Below are positions 28,025 to 36,380 of a DNA stretch of 64,000 nt, piece after piece (position 1 is the stretch's first letter; each line of letters starts with the position of its first letter). The notes below the pieces were generated by a model. The model did not search any database, was not told where the DNA came from, and saw nothing but the letters and a program-made list of their open reading frames with translations. A program made the translations under genes and the position numbers. Origin of the DNA: JBBDJB01 sp040880125 (lineage in GTDB: Bacteria > Planctomycetota > Planctomycetia > Pirellulales > JBBDJB01); assembly GCA_040880125.1 (NCBI GenBank), contig JBBDJB010000043.1, forward strand, positions 21,030-85,029. The letters are read 5' to 3'.

Positions 28025-29236
28025 TTAATACGCCGCCCGCAGAATCTCCAGCAGATCCTGCTCGCTGGCGCGCCGCGGATTGATGTCCATCAAGCGAGTA
28101 ATTGTATGGGCTTTGGCCGCGAACGTCTCCAGTTGATCTTCCCGCGCGCCCAGCTCGCGCAGTTGGTGCGGAATGCCGATCTCCCGCCGCAGCGAGACAA
28201 CCCGATCGACGGCCCGCCGGGCGGCGTCGGCCTCGCTGCGGCCGGCGGTCGACTCGCCCAGCAGTTCCGCCACCCGGGCGAGCCGCGCGGTGCGCTGGGG
28301 CCGATTGAACTCCATCACGTACGGCAAGAGCAAGCCGTTGCCGGCCCCGTGCGAACAGTGTACCGCCGCCCCGAGCGGGTACTCGAGCGCGTGCACCAGC
28401 GCCACGCCGCAATTGGAAAACGCCATGCCGGCCAGCGTGGCGGCCAGGGCCATCCCTTCGCGCGCCTGCATGTTGTCCGGCTCGCGGACCGCCGTGGCCA
28501 GGTGCTTACCAACCAGCGCGATCGCCTTTTCCGCCAGCGCGTCGCCCAGCGGATGCGCGCCGTAGTACGGCGGCTCGCTGTCGCTGGGCAGCTTCGGCAC
28601 CAGCTCGGCGTTGTCGACGGCCGTGTACGCTTCGATGGCGTGCGTCAGCGCGTCGATGCCGCTGTCGGCGGTGACCTGCGCGGGACAGGTGCGCGTAAGT
28701 TCGGGATCGACGATCGCCGCGGCGGGCCGCAAGTGGTTGCTCAGCGTGCTGACCTTGATCTGGTTCACCTCGTCGCTCAGCACGGCCGATCCGGAAACTT
28801 CGCTGCCCGTGCCGGCGGTGGTCGGCACTGCGATCAGCGGCAACACCGGACCGGGCACGCGGTCGCTGCCGAAGTAGTCGCTCGGCTCGCCTCCATGGGC
28901 CAGCAACACCGCGGCGATCTTAGCCAGATCCAGATTGCTCCCCCCGCCGAGCCCCAAGACCCCATCGGGCGCGAAGCCCCGCGCGTCCTCCGCGCACTGC
29001 GTGGCCAGCGTAGTCGGCGGTTCCGCCTGACCACCGTCGAAGACGTGCAGCGCCACGCCGGCGGCGTTCAGCGGCACTGCGGCGGCCTCCAAGATGCCGG
29101 CGTCGGTGAGCCGCTTGTCCGTGACGATCAGCACGCGCGCGAGCCCCAACCGCCGGGCGATCTGCCCGGTCCGCTCGGCCACGCCCTGGCCGAACACGAT
29201 CTCGCCGGCGGTGTGGAAGGTGAAGTAGCCGTTCAT
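28025..29236 (-). CDS. Iron-containing alcohol dehydrogenase
   Basis: 403 residues of the Fe-ADH group III. The nucleotide motif GLGGGSNLDLAK lies near residue 95, the family signature ALVHALEYPLGAAVHCSHGAGN supplies metal-binding histidines, and an upstream Asp lies in DSGIDALTHAIEAY. It oxidises or reduces an alcohol/aldehyde with NAD(P); the substrate is not evident. ATG 29236 (MNGYFTFHTAGEIVFG) is chosen; the upstream ATG at 29287 lies in a family A repeat and would add a repeat-derived MSVPP leader. Confidence 0.9.
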   Translation of the reverse strand: MNGYFTFHTAGEIVFGQGVAERTGQIARRLGLARVLIVTDKRLTDAGILEAAAVPLNAAGVALHVFDGGQAEPPTTLATQCAEDARGFAPDGVLGLGGGSNLDLAKIAAVLLAHGGEPSDYFGSDRVPGPVLPLIAVPTTAGTGSEVSGSAVLSDEVNQIKVSTLSNHLRPAAAIVDPELTRTCPAQVTADSGIDALTHAIEAYTAVDNAELVPKLPSDSEPPYYGAHPLGDALAEKAIALVGKHLATAVREPDNMQAREGMALAATLAGMAFSNCGVALVHALEYPLGAAVHCSHGAGNGLLLPYVMEFNRPQRTARLARVAELLGESTAGRSEADAARRAVDRVVSLRREIGIPHQLRELGAREDQLETFAAKAHTITRLMDINPRRASEQDLLEILRAAY

Positions 29237-29273
29237 GGCACAGCGCGTGTTGTTGAAAGAACTCAGCCGGCAC

Positions 29274-29300
29274 GGGGGCACCGACATTTCTGCCTGTGCG
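29274..29300. repeat. Dispersed palindromic repeat, family A (degenerate)
   Basis: GGGGGCACCGACA...TGCCTGTGC, a diverged family A hairpin directly upstream of the alcohol dehydrogenase start. Confidence 0.55.
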
Positions 29301-29312
29301 AATGCCTGGGAT

Positions 29313-29499
29313 CTGAAAAGGGGACTGGCTCGGTGCCTCGATGACGTTGTCCGTTATTGCCCGTGGTAACGCACCGTGCCCGTCCCCTTTTCAGCGGCGC
29401 CCCTTCAGCGGAGCGCTTCGCGTGATCGCCTCAACAGGTCCGTCGAAAAAGGGGGGACAGGCACCTCGCTGCGCTCCGAGGTGAGTCCCCGTTTTCGAC
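29313..29499. repeat. Paired family C inverted repeats
   Basis: First unit: CTGAAAAGGGGAC at 29313-29325 inverted at 29382-29394. Second unit: GTCGAAAAAGG at 29442 paired with GTTTTCGAC ending at 29499, enclosing GGGACAGGCACC...GAGTCCCC. The same two-part arrangement recurs at 34220-34401. Confidence 0.75.
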
Positions 29500-29504
29500 T
29501 CCGA

Positions 29505-29774
29505 TTACCGCCCCCCTTGCTTGGCCATCAGCTCCTCGACCAGCTTGGCGAGCAGCGCCGGGTTGTCCTGCTTTTGCAGATGCTCGATGCGGCTGGGCGG
29601 AACCTTCAGCTTCTCCAGCGCCGCGGTGATGTACTTCCACTGCTTGGCCCGGGCTTTCCCCTCGGCCAGGTACAGATCGGTAACCAGTTCGCTCAGCCGC
29701 TGCAGCGAGATCGCCTCGCGGTTGTCGTAGTAGTTCTTGATAATCTTCTGCTGATGCTTGCTAAAATCCGCCAT
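29505..29774 (-). CDS. Small conserved-looking hypothetical protein
   Basis: 89 residues starting MADFSKHQQKIIKNYYDN, mostly helical and basic, with the segment LYLAEGKARAKQWKYITAALEKLKVP. GGACGG lies upstream of ATG 29774; a further upstream ATG (29861) falls inside the terminator hairpin and is rejected. I do not recognise a characterised family. The composition and good start signals indicate a genuine cytoplasmic protein. Confidence 0.68.
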   Translation of the reverse strand: MADFSKHQQKIIKNYYDNREAISLQRLSELVTDLYLAEGKARAKQWKYITAALEKLKVPPSRIEHLQKQDNPALLAKLVEELMAKQGGR

Positions 29775-29822
29775 CGGTGCGTTCCGTCCTTCACCAGGGG
29801 CCGTTGATCGGCGAGGGTGCCG

Positions 29823-29866
29823 CGACAAAGAAAAAGCCTGCGCCGCGGCTTGCTGCGGCACAGGCT
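29823..29866 (-). terminator. Rho-independent terminator for the upstream minus-strand operon
   Basis: A 12-bp stem (AGCCTGTGCCGC/GCGGCGCAGGCT with one mismatch, 29835-29866) is followed on the minus strand by TTTTTCTTT. It lies 70 bp beyond the stop at 29935. Confidence 0.75.
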
Positions 29867-29934
29867 CCTAACATAACGATTCTTCGGCCAGGCTTCACCG
29901 GTCCTTGAGGGAAGTTCCGCGGCATCCGGACGGT

Positions 29935-31872
29935 CTACGGAATGGCGGCGGTCGGGGCTTGGGCGTCGTTGGACTCGGCGGCTTCCGCAAAGGGATTTTC
30001 CGGCTGAGTTTCCCCGTCCGCATCTTCCCCACCCGAGTTCCCAGGCACTGCGAAGGGGTCGCTGTCCGCCGCAGCGTCGGTGGCAGGTGCTTCCGCGCCG
30101 GGGATGTTGAATTCCCCAAACGGATTAGCCCCGAACGGATCATCCGGAGCGCTTGCCCCAGCCGGATCGGCCGCGGGCTCGGCCGCGCTGGGTAGGTTGG
30201 GCTCGATGGGAGCGGCAGCTCCAAAGGGGGCCGGAGCGGTATCTCCAAAGGGGGCCGCCGCCGGTGCGGCGGTGCCCGGAATACCTTGCGGTGCCGGCCC
30301 AGTGCCTGGAGCATTTGTGCCCGGGATCCCTTGCAGGGCTGGCTGTGCGGCAGGACTGGGCATGGGCAGCCCCGGCGGCCGGTAACCGCCCGGCCGCGAA
30401 GTCGCCGGGGCTGCCGACGGCGGCCTACTGGTGGCGGACGGCGCGAGATCGGGTGTGGCCGTCGCCGCGGCGGACGAGCCGACTTCGTTCTTTTTCACCA
30501 CGGCCCGAAGTCCCTCGAGCAGGTCTTGCACCTTGCGGTGGACCGGCTCGGTTTGGGCAATGACCAGTGCCGACTGGTACGCGCGGATCGTCCCGATGCC
30601 ACCGTTTTCCTGCCAACTGTCGATGGCGACGATGGTCGTAATCAGGTCAATCAACTCGTCCATGGCCGCATTTCCGGACGCGCGACGGCGCGGCGCACCG
30701 AGTCCACCAGCTCCACCAAATCCACCAGCTCCACCACCTCCACCAATTCCACCAACTCCACCAACTTGCGCAAGCTGGTTCCCGGAGTTTTGAAGTTGCG
30801 CCGCTTGGAGCTGCGTATAGTGAATCGGGACTCGCTGCAGATTCGCGTCCGCATCGTCCACCTGATGGCAATGGGCGCACACCTCCGCATGAATTTGCAC
30901 GGCCGGCGACTCGTAGTTGGCTTCCCCGGTGTCTCCGCCGGTTGACGGAACGGAAAACACGCCGCTTCCCAAGCCGCCGGATGATCCCGTCGAACCGCCG
31001 AATCCACCGCCGCTACGAGGTGACGGTATTTGAGGTGAAGGTTCTTGCTGATTTGCCGGCCTTTGCCGTTGTGGCGTCGCCATATTCGGTTCGTAACTGG
31101 CGATCAGATCGCCCACGTCATACACGCGAACTTCCATCATCTCTTCGGCCACTTCCGGCGACGTCACGATCACCAGCCCACCACGCACCTGGTACGTCAG
31201 GTCCAAGTCACCGAGCATCAACTCCAACATCAACTCCGTGGAAACGTCGCTCAATTGCAACGTGATCGGCGAATCCGGCGGAATCGCCACCTCCTCCAGG
31301 GCGCGACTGTCCAGGTAGAACTGCAACTCGTGCTGCTGCCCAATAAAAGTGATCGCCTCTTCCAGCGGCGTCTCGAAGAACTGGACGTTCGTCGGCTGCG
31401 ATAGTGCTTCCATCACCTTCGCATTGCGGGCCGCATCGTCCAGCACCTTGTTTCCGGTGCCACTGCGCTGCTCTTCCTGTCCGGCCCCTTCCCCCACGTC
31501 CTCCTGGCCGGCGTCCTGCGCCACCGCCGAGGTCGTGCTCAGCGGCCCCTGTTGCTCCGGCCACATCGCCATCACCGCCATGATCATCGCCGCTGCCGCG
31601 GTTACCGAGCCTATGCCTACGCGCATGATCCACCTCTTCTTTCGGAATCGGGCCACCTGAATGAAATCGCCGGCCAGACCGGCCGCGTCTCCAAACTCCT
31701 CCAAGGCAATTCGCACCGCCTCGTCTCGATTCATCCCCTGCGCGAGCAGGACATCGAGCCGCGCTTCCATGTGGTCGCGCAGCTCTCGGGCGATCGCCTC
31801 CCGCTGACCGCCGCGAAGTCGCAGCAGCCGCGCCATCAAAGCCAGGTAGTTTTCGAACTCTCGTTCCGACAT
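29935..31872 (-). CDS. Membrane protein with HAAS-like prefix and secretin short (STN) domain
   Basis: 645 residues. Residues 1-75 form a helical prefix like that of HAAS/permease-prefix proteins (LRLRGGQREAIARELRDH, GMNRDEAVRIALEEFGD). A membrane helix follows at about 88-107. Residues about 145-250 resemble a secretin/TonB short N-terminal domain (FFETPLEEAITFIGQQH, LDLTYQVRGGLVIVTS). The rest is low-complexity, rich in Gly, Pro and Ala, with glycine-rich and proline-rich stretches. ATG 31872 (MSEREFEN) starts the prefix domain. Downstream of padR and a truncated paralogue; the function is unknown but probably envelope-linked. Confidence 0.7.
   Translation of the reverse strand: MSEREFENYLALMARLLRLRGGQREAIARELRDHMEARLDVLLAQGMNRDEAVRIALEEFGDAAGLAGDFIQVARFRKKRWIMRVGIGSVTAAAAMIMAVMAMWPEQQGPLSTTSAVAQDAGQEDVGEGAGQEEQRSGTGNKVLDDAARNAKVMEALSQPTNVQFFETPLEEAITFIGQQHELQFYLDSRALEEVAIPPDSPITLQLSDVSTELMLELMLGDLDLTYQVRGGLVIVTSPEVAEEMMEVRVYDVGDLIASYEPNMATPQRQRPANQQEPSPQIPSPRSGGGFGGSTGSSGGLGSGVFSVPSTGGDTGEANYESPAVQIHAEVCAHCHQVDDADANLQRVPIHYTQLQAAQLQNSGNQLAQVGGVGGIGGGGGAGGFGGAGGLGAPRRRASGNAAMDELIDLITTIVAIDSWQENGGIGTIRAYQSALVIAQTEPVHRKVQDLLEGLRAVVKKNEVGSSAAATATPDLAPSATSRPPSAAPATSRPGGYRPPGLPMPSPAAQPALQGIPGTNAPGTGPAPQGIPGTAAPAAAPFGDTAPAPFGAAAPIEPNLPSAAEPAADPAGASAPDDPFGANPFGEFNIPGAEAPATDAAADSDPFAVPGNSGGEDADGETQPENPFAEAAESNDAQAPTAAIP
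30703..30766. repeat. 9-bp minisatellite inside the coding sequence
   Basis: Seven consecutive variants of TCCACCAnn in plus-strand view encode the GGxGGxGG tract of the minus-strand protein. The tandem, nearly identical 9-mers suggest slippage-driven length change in multiples of three residues. Confidence 0.7.
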
Positions 31873-31924
31873 GACGCACCTCGCAGAATTGCTGAAGATG
31901 AGATTCACGCCTCCGGCCGGCCGT

Positions 31925-32929
31925 TCAAAAAGGGCTGGCAGGCGGCTGGGTCGCTTCATTTGCTCCGGCCGCCGGGGCTCCACGTGGAGCGGTTTCCGCA
32001 CCCGTCGCGGCCGGCGGCTGACTCGAACCTAGTCCCGAGGGAGCGCCGCCGGAGTCGGCGCGGTTCCGCGAGACCCCTCGCAGCCCTTCGAGCAGGTCCT
32101 GCACCTTCCGTTGCACCGGCTCGGATTGGGTGACAACCAGCGCCGACTGAAAGGAACGGATCGTGCCCAGGCCGCCATTTTCTTGCCAACCGTCGGGCTC
32201 GATAGCGGTCGCCACTAAGTCGATGAGGTTATTCATTGCCACGTTCTCGGGCGCGCGACCGCCAGCAGCACCGAATCCGCCACCTCCGGCCGGTTCCGCG
32301 AAGGCATTCTCCGCGCCGGCTGGTGCCAATTGTCGCGCCGGATTCTCCGGCCGTTGCTGCTGCGGCGCCGCGACTCCCGCTTCATAGTTGGCAATGATAT
32401 CGCCCACGTCGTAAACGCGGACTTCGAGCATCTCCTCCGCTTCGTCGCGCGAGGTGACTACAATCACGCCACCGCGCACGACGTAGGTTAAATTCAAGTC
32501 GCGGAGCATGAAGTCCAACAACGTTTCCAGCGATACGTCACGCAGATCATTTGTCACCGGCGCGTCCCGTGGAACTGCGTGGATATCCAAATAAAACTGC
32601 ACGCCATGCTGGTGTTCCAAAAAGCTGAGTACTTCAACAAGTGGTGACTCAATGAAGTCTGCGATCGCCGGCCCCGATAGCGCCTTCATCACCTTCGCAT
32701 TCCGCGCCGCGTCGTCCAGTACCGGATTCCCGGGGGTATTTGCGGGCTGGCCGAGGGCCTGAATTACGTCCTGATTCGCGACGCTTTCCTGCGCCACGGC
32801 CGTGGGCGTACTCAGCAGCCCGTGCTGCTGGGGCCACATCGCCATCACCGCCAAGATCACGGCCGCCGCTGCGGTCACCGAACCGACTGTCCCACGCATG
32901 ATCCACCTCTTCTTTCGGGATCGGGCCAC
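31925..32929 (-). CDS. Secretin short (STN)-domain membrane protein, N-terminally truncated paralogue
   Basis: 334 residues from GTG 32929; ATG 32896 is another possible start. It begins with RKKRWIM and a membrane helix (about 15-30), then an STN-like domain (IESPLVEVLSFLEHQHGVQF, LNLTYVVRGGVIVVTS) closely paralogous to the downstream gene. The prefix domain of the paralogue is absent: the sequence upstream of the GTG still reads AGEFIQVAR in frame, matching AGDFIQVAR that ends the paralogue's prefix, and then runs into the padR stop region. This looks like a fused or deleted 5' end rather than a natural start. Confidence 0.65.
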   Translation of the reverse strand: MARSRKKRWIMRGTVGSVTAAAAVILAVMAMWPQQHGLLSTPTAVAQESVANQDVIQALGQPANTPGNPVLDDAARNAKVMKALSGPAIADFIESPLVEVLSFLEHQHGVQFYLDIHAVPRDAPVTNDLRDVSLETLLDFMLRDLNLTYVVRGGVIVVTSRDEAEEMLEVRVYDVGDIIANYEAGVAAPQQQRPENPARQLAPAGAENAFAEPAGGGGFGAAGGRAPENVAMNNLIDLVATAIEPDGWQENGGLGTIRSFQSALVVTQSEPVQRKVQDLLEGLRGVSRNRADSGGAPSGLGSSQPPAATGAETAPRGAPAAGANEATQPPASPF

Positions 32930-32961
32930 CTGAATGAATTCGCCCGCCGGTCGCGGCGACC

Positions 32962-33345
32962 TTATGCCTCCGCCGGTCGCGGCGCACTATCGAGCACCGG
33001 AGAAAGCAGCTTCCGCAGGCAGCGGGCGTACTCGTCCCACTGCTGGGCCTGTTGCACCAGCCGCCGGCGGCCCGCGGCGGTCAGCTCGTACCACTTGCGG
33101 CCGCGGCCGGAAGTTCGCTCCCAGCGGCTGCGAATCAGCCGCTCCGCTTCGAGTTTGTGCAAGATCGGATAGAGCGTCCCGGCCTGCACTGAGACCATCC
33201 CGCCGCTGTCCTCCTCCAGCTTCTGCTGGATCAGGTAGCCATATCGCGGCTCGCCGGCCAGCACTGAGAGGATCAACAGGTCGAGGTTCCCGCGAAGCGG
33301 GTCTCCCTGCGTCCGGGCAGGTTTTTCTGCGGTTTTGTCTGCCAT
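32962..33345 (-). CDS. PadR family transcriptional regulator
   Basis: 127 residues. The PadR winged helix is visible as RGNLDLLILSVLAGEPRYGYLI, SVQAGTLYPILHKLEAERLI and GRGRKWYELTAAGR. PadR genes often stand directly upstream of HAAS-prefix membrane proteins, as here with the downstream genes, and control them. GGAG 9 bases upstream supports ATG 33345; a GTG at 33354 is also in frame. The C-terminus (SAPRPAEA) ends at a 15-bp sequence duplicated at the junction with the truncated paralogue. Confidence 0.88.
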   Translation of the reverse strand: MADKTAEKPARTQGDPLRGNLDLLILSVLAGEPRYGYLIQQKLEEDSGGMVSVQAGTLYPILHKLEAERLIRSRWERTSGRGRKWYELTAAGRRRLVQQAQQWDEYARCLRKLLSPVLDSAPRPAEA

Positions 33346-33565
33346 CGCGTGCACTCCGTTTTTTGTGTGGTGCGTCGATATATAGCAAGTCTATGTATCG
33401 GCGTCAACAAAAATTTCGCGATGGACGGGGAATTTAATTGCGGGGGCGATCCGCCGCAGCGATACTTTTTGTCGGCGGTGCCCGCTTTACCGTCGATGGC
33501 GGGAATGCGGGAGCCCCGATTCACCGCATGACAACCAACCTTGGCCGTTAAGAACGGAGACGCTA

Positions 33566-34198
33566 ATGAACCAAACATCACCGTTTTTCCTTCGCAGCAG
33601 GAATCTGCTGATATGCGCGATGCCGTGCTTCGCCATGTCGATCACGGTCGCGGGTGCGGTTGCCGCACCGATCGTTTTCGTACACGGCGGGTCCGGAAGC
33701 GGCTCGATCGGGGAGATTCCCTTTCCGGACGCCGATTTCACGATCACTGCCGTCGGCGATACGGAAAACCGCGAAGATCACGGTGCTGGATATTTCATTG
33801 ACCATGACATGGCATCGATTTCGATTGATGGCGTCGGCACATTCGATTTCCTCTCTCCCACGCGCACGTTTGTGAATAACGACCTTTCCCTGGCAGGCTT
33901 TTCGCGTGCCTCCGTCTCGGGATTGGATCTGTTTAACGGTCCCACCGATGCGGCGTTGGCAACTTGGGAAATGCTCGACGACATTGGGCCGCTGACCGGG
34001 CTGGGGAATCTAGCGCAATGGGACGACTCGGACGTCCTCACCACCGGCGGCGTGCTGTTTTTCGATCCCAGCGAAAGTTTCGCCACCTTCCAGGCGACCG
34101 TTGTTCCCGAGCCCTCCACATTTTGGATGGTCGCAATCGGGTTGGCAGGGTTACTTTGCTTGGTGGTTCGCGAGCGATGGCGGCGACCTGTCGTTTAA
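33566..34198 (+). CDS. PEP-CTERM sorting domain protein
   Basis: 210 residues with a signal peptide (about 1-34, ending AVAA) and a C-terminal PEP-CTERM tripartite signal: VVPEPSTFWM, a membrane segment (IGLAGLLCLVV) and a basic RERWRR end. Such proteins are processed by exosortase and are usually extracellular or matrix-linked. The middle (about 35-175) is acidic beta-type sequence with no recognised domain. No exosortase gene lies in this window. Confidence 0.85.
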   Translation: MNQTSPFFLRSRNLLICAMPCFAMSITVAGAVAAPIVFVHGGSGSGSIGEIPFPDADFTITAVGDTENREDHGAGYFIDHDMASISIDGVGTFDFLSPTRTFVNNDLSLAGFSRASVSGLDLFNGPTDAALATWEMLDDIGPLTGLGNLAQWDDSDVLTTGGVLFFDPSESFATFQATVVPEPSTFWMVAIGLAGLLCLVVRERWRRPVV

Positions 34199-34219
34199 TT
34201 CTACAGCGCAACGTTACGG

Positions 34220-34401
34220 GAAATGGGACTGGCTGCTTATCGCCTGGTGGCGGTGCAAACGTTCGAACGACCGCCGGCGGCGATAAGATGCCTATCCGAT
34301 GCCTGTCCCATTTCTTTGGTGCGGGCCGTCCGCCGGTGCACTCCGTCGAAAAAGAGGGACAGGCACGGCGCTACGCTTCGAGGTGAGTCCCCTTTTTCGA
34401 C
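34220..34401. repeat. Paired family C inverted repeats, second locus
   Basis: GAAATGGGAC at 34220 is inverted as GTCCCATTTC at 34305-34314. GTCGAAAAAGAGGGACAGGC starting at 34345 pairs with GAGTCCCCTTTTTCGAC ending at 34401. Order and spacing match the 29313-29499 locus. The rest of 34199-34673 holds no convincing gene; a further half-unit (GCCTGTCCCATTTTC) lies near 34502. Confidence 0.7.
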
Positions 34402-34673
34402 TCACAAACCTTGCTCTAGGATGAGGCGCTGTTGCTCCGCAACATGGCCCCCGGCCGGATCCGACCCTGCGCAAAGAGCCTCGGCAAACCGCGCACCTGC
34501 GGTGCCTGTCCCATTTTCTTCGGGACGCGGCGAAGTCCACGTGCGCGCCGCGTGTTCGGAGGTGATCCGAAAAAGGGCCCCGAAAGTAGGCAAGGGAAGC
34601 GAAACTCGGCCGCGGGTTCGGCCCGCTCCCCGATTGACGTAACTGCGGGCAGTCCATAATGTAAATGGCTCTG

Positions 34674-34747
34674 GTGGCTGTAGCTCAGTTGGTTAGAGCG
34701 CTGGATTGTGGTTCCAGAAGTCGGGGGTTCAAATCCCCTCAGCCACC
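34674..34747 (+). tRNA. tRNA-His (anticodon GTG)
   Basis: Acceptor stem GTGGCTG/CAGCCAC, D-arm GCTCAGTTGGTTAGAGC, anticodon arm CTGGA-TTGTGGT-TCCAG with anticodon GTG, and T-arm GGGGG-TTCAAAT-CCCCT. An extra G precedes the acceptor stem, as expected for tRNA-His. No encoded CCA follows. The 3' half is the integration site of the 22-kb element. Confidence 0.95.
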
Positions 34748-34750
34748 CCT
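34702..34750 (+). other. attL: 49-bp integration core in the tRNA-His 3' half
   Basis: Bases from the anticodon stem to three bases past the tRNA end are identical to 56730-56778. The intact tRNA is on this side, so the incoming element supplied or preserved the 3' half. Confidence 0.93.
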
Positions 34751-34754
34751 CAAG

Positions 34755-34799
34755 AAAACCCCGCGAAACCCTACAAAACAAGTGGTTTGCGGGGTTTTT
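34755..34799 (+). terminator. Rho-independent terminator just inside attL
   Basis: AAAACCCCGC and AAACC pair with GGTTT and GCGGGGTTTTT at 34784-34799; the T-run follows on the plus strand. It should stop tRNA transcription entering the element. Confidence 0.75.
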
Positions 34800-35028
34800 C
34801 ATGCGCTGATGCTGACGGTCTAAAACCGCTCACCTTGCCCTCAGATAGCCTATTTTGGACTCCAGGCGCGCGCGCTTTTTGTAGCGCGCCTTTTGGCGTG
34901 GCCCACCGGAGGGGCTTCGGTGCCGGGAGTGCTTCGCCGGATAAGGTCTTCACTTTTTCGGCGCGCGTGGCAAACTTAGGGATAGCACGGGCGCCGCGAC
35001 GGCGGCAAGCACCCTGGCGCGCTTCATG

Positions 35029-35079
35029 TCCCTTATCCGTGGAGCGCGTCAGGATGCCCCGGCACTCTCAGATAAGGGA
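35029..35079 (+). promoter_or_regulatory. Inverted repeat covering a ribosome binding site
   Basis: TCCCTTATC at 35029-35037 is the exact complement of GATAAGGGA at 35071-35079. The second arm contains the AAGGGA site 6 bases before ATG 35086, so the mRNA could hide its own start signal; it could instead be a protein operator. Confidence 0.5.
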
Positions 35080-35085
35080 TTTATC

Positions 35086-36288
35086 ATGGCTCGGAAGCCA
35101 GCACGTCAGGCGGCGACTCAGACCGCCACGAAGTCGAAGGGACTGACGGGCAAAAACAAGCTCCAGCGGACGGCCACCCGGAAAGCGAAGCGGAAGCTGC
35201 CAGTGGACTCCGCGCCGGATGATGACGGCCCAGCGGTCGCTTCCGTTCTTATCGACAATAGCAGGCCGTTCGAATCGCTCGACCCGAAGCTGCTTGCGTT
35301 GGTCGATTCCTGCCAGTGGGTCTGCTGGTACACCGTCTCGCACCCAGGAGACGGGATTCTGCGGGATTCTGTCGAAAAATTCTGCCGGCGGCTGAACGAT
35401 GCCGAACAAGAATTCGGACTTTGGAGCGCGGCCGTGGACGAAGGGCTTCGGGCAATCCACGCCCCCAATCCGGCCGAGTGGAGTCAGATTTTCGGCGGCT
35501 CATACTGTGATGTCGCGTTGGACCTGGGACGCCGGATTTGGCTCGCAATGTCCGTCGCCGCCGATCCACAACAGGCCACCGCAGTTAGGCCGGGCCGACG
35601 CCCCGAGTTGGACACCGATAAGCTCGTGGCGCGGTGGAAGGCGCCGAGCCTGAAGGTCGCACTTCGAGCTTATGCGGTGGCGAACTTCGGTGAATTGAAG
35701 GCACGGATTAGCGGGGAACTACTGGAACTGCGGAATGAGATCGAGGCGGAGCAAATCCCGCTGCAAGAACTGTTGCGGGTCCCCAGTCCGTTCGCGATTC
35801 GCAACGTTGGCGATCTCGTAAACGCCAGCGACTGCCTAAAAGAAATATCGCGGCAAAGCGACCCCGCAAGCTGGCGGGCCAACACACTTAGCCCGAAAGC
35901 ACTCCCCGACCCGGAACAGTTAAGGCCCCTCGACCGGCTGTTGACCTACCTGCAATCCGAAGCAAAAGACCCCAGCGACTTGGCTGGTACGCTTTCGCAA
36001 CTTGTGGCGCGAGTGGCCGTCAATCGGAATGTCGAGCGGGCGGAGATTTTGAAGATGCCCCTGGCGGAGTTCCTGGCAGCAATCGAGAGAGGCGAGCCGC
36101 CACAGCGGACGAATTGGACGGGCCCAACAACCAAAGGGGACATAGCGCGAGAATTGGATTGCCACAGGAACACCGTTTCAAATTGGATCAAGATCGGACT
36201 TCTCGCATGTCGTTCCATACCCGGATCAAGCCTAATCCAGGTTGATTCAGACAAGCTGGCGTCCCTAAAAGGCGACCGCAAAAAATAA
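35086..36288 (+). CDS. Element protein with basic N-terminus and C-terminal HTH
   Basis: 400 residues, first gene of the element. Residues 1-45 are Lys/Arg/Ala-rich like a histone tail (MARKPARQAATQTATKSKG). The middle is helical and unrecognised. Residues about 355-395 resemble a helix-turn-helix (TTKGDIARELDCHRNTVSNW) followed by a short wing. A DNA-binding regulator or replication-associated protein is likely, by inference. AAGGGA 6 bases before ATG 35086 decides the start; an upstream ATG at 35026 lacks such a site. Iteron-like repeats follow the stop codon immediately. Confidence 0.6.
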   Translation: MARKPARQAATQTATKSKGLTGKNKLQRTATRKAKRKLPVDSAPDDDGPAVASVLIDNSRPFESLDPKLLALVDSCQWVCWYTVSHPGDGILRDSVEKFCRRLNDAEQEFGLWSAAVDEGLRAIHAPNPAEWSQIFGGSYCDVALDLGRRIWLAMSVAADPQQATAVRPGRRPELDTDKLVARWKAPSLKVALRAYAVANFGELKARISGELLELRNEIEAEQIPLQELLRVPSPFAIRNVGDLVNASDCLKEISRQSDPASWRANTLSPKALPDPEQLRPLDRLLTYLQSEAKDPSDLAGTLSQLVARVAVNRNVERAEILKMPLAEFLAAIERGEPPQRTNWTGPTTKGDIARELDCHRNTVSNWIKIGLLACRSIPGSSLIQVDSDKLASLKGDRKK

Positions 36289-36290
36289 AC

Positions 36291-36328
36291 TTGCACAATT
36301 GCTGCACAACGTTGCACAACGTTGCACG
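36291..36328. repeat. Iteron-like direct repeats
   Basis: TTGCACAAT, then TGCACAACGT at 36303-36312 and again at 36313-36322, then TGCACGCC, a regular 10-11-bp period. They sit between the HTH protein and the excisionase-like genes, suiting either a replication origin or a cooperative operator. Confidence 0.65.
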
Positions 36329-36380
36329 CCACCCCCTAAGTCTCTCTTTTCTATAGCGTGCAGGCCGTCATGCTGACGGT

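Noticed and set aside
27584..29344. 586-codon plus-strand ORF
   Set aside because: It reads through tandem repeats and then antisense to the alcohol dehydrogenase gene.
34416..34802. 128-codon minus-strand ORF containing a GFEPPTSGTTIQ-like sequence
   Set aside because: It is the reverse complement of tRNA-His and the flanking family C repeats, a well-known false protein.
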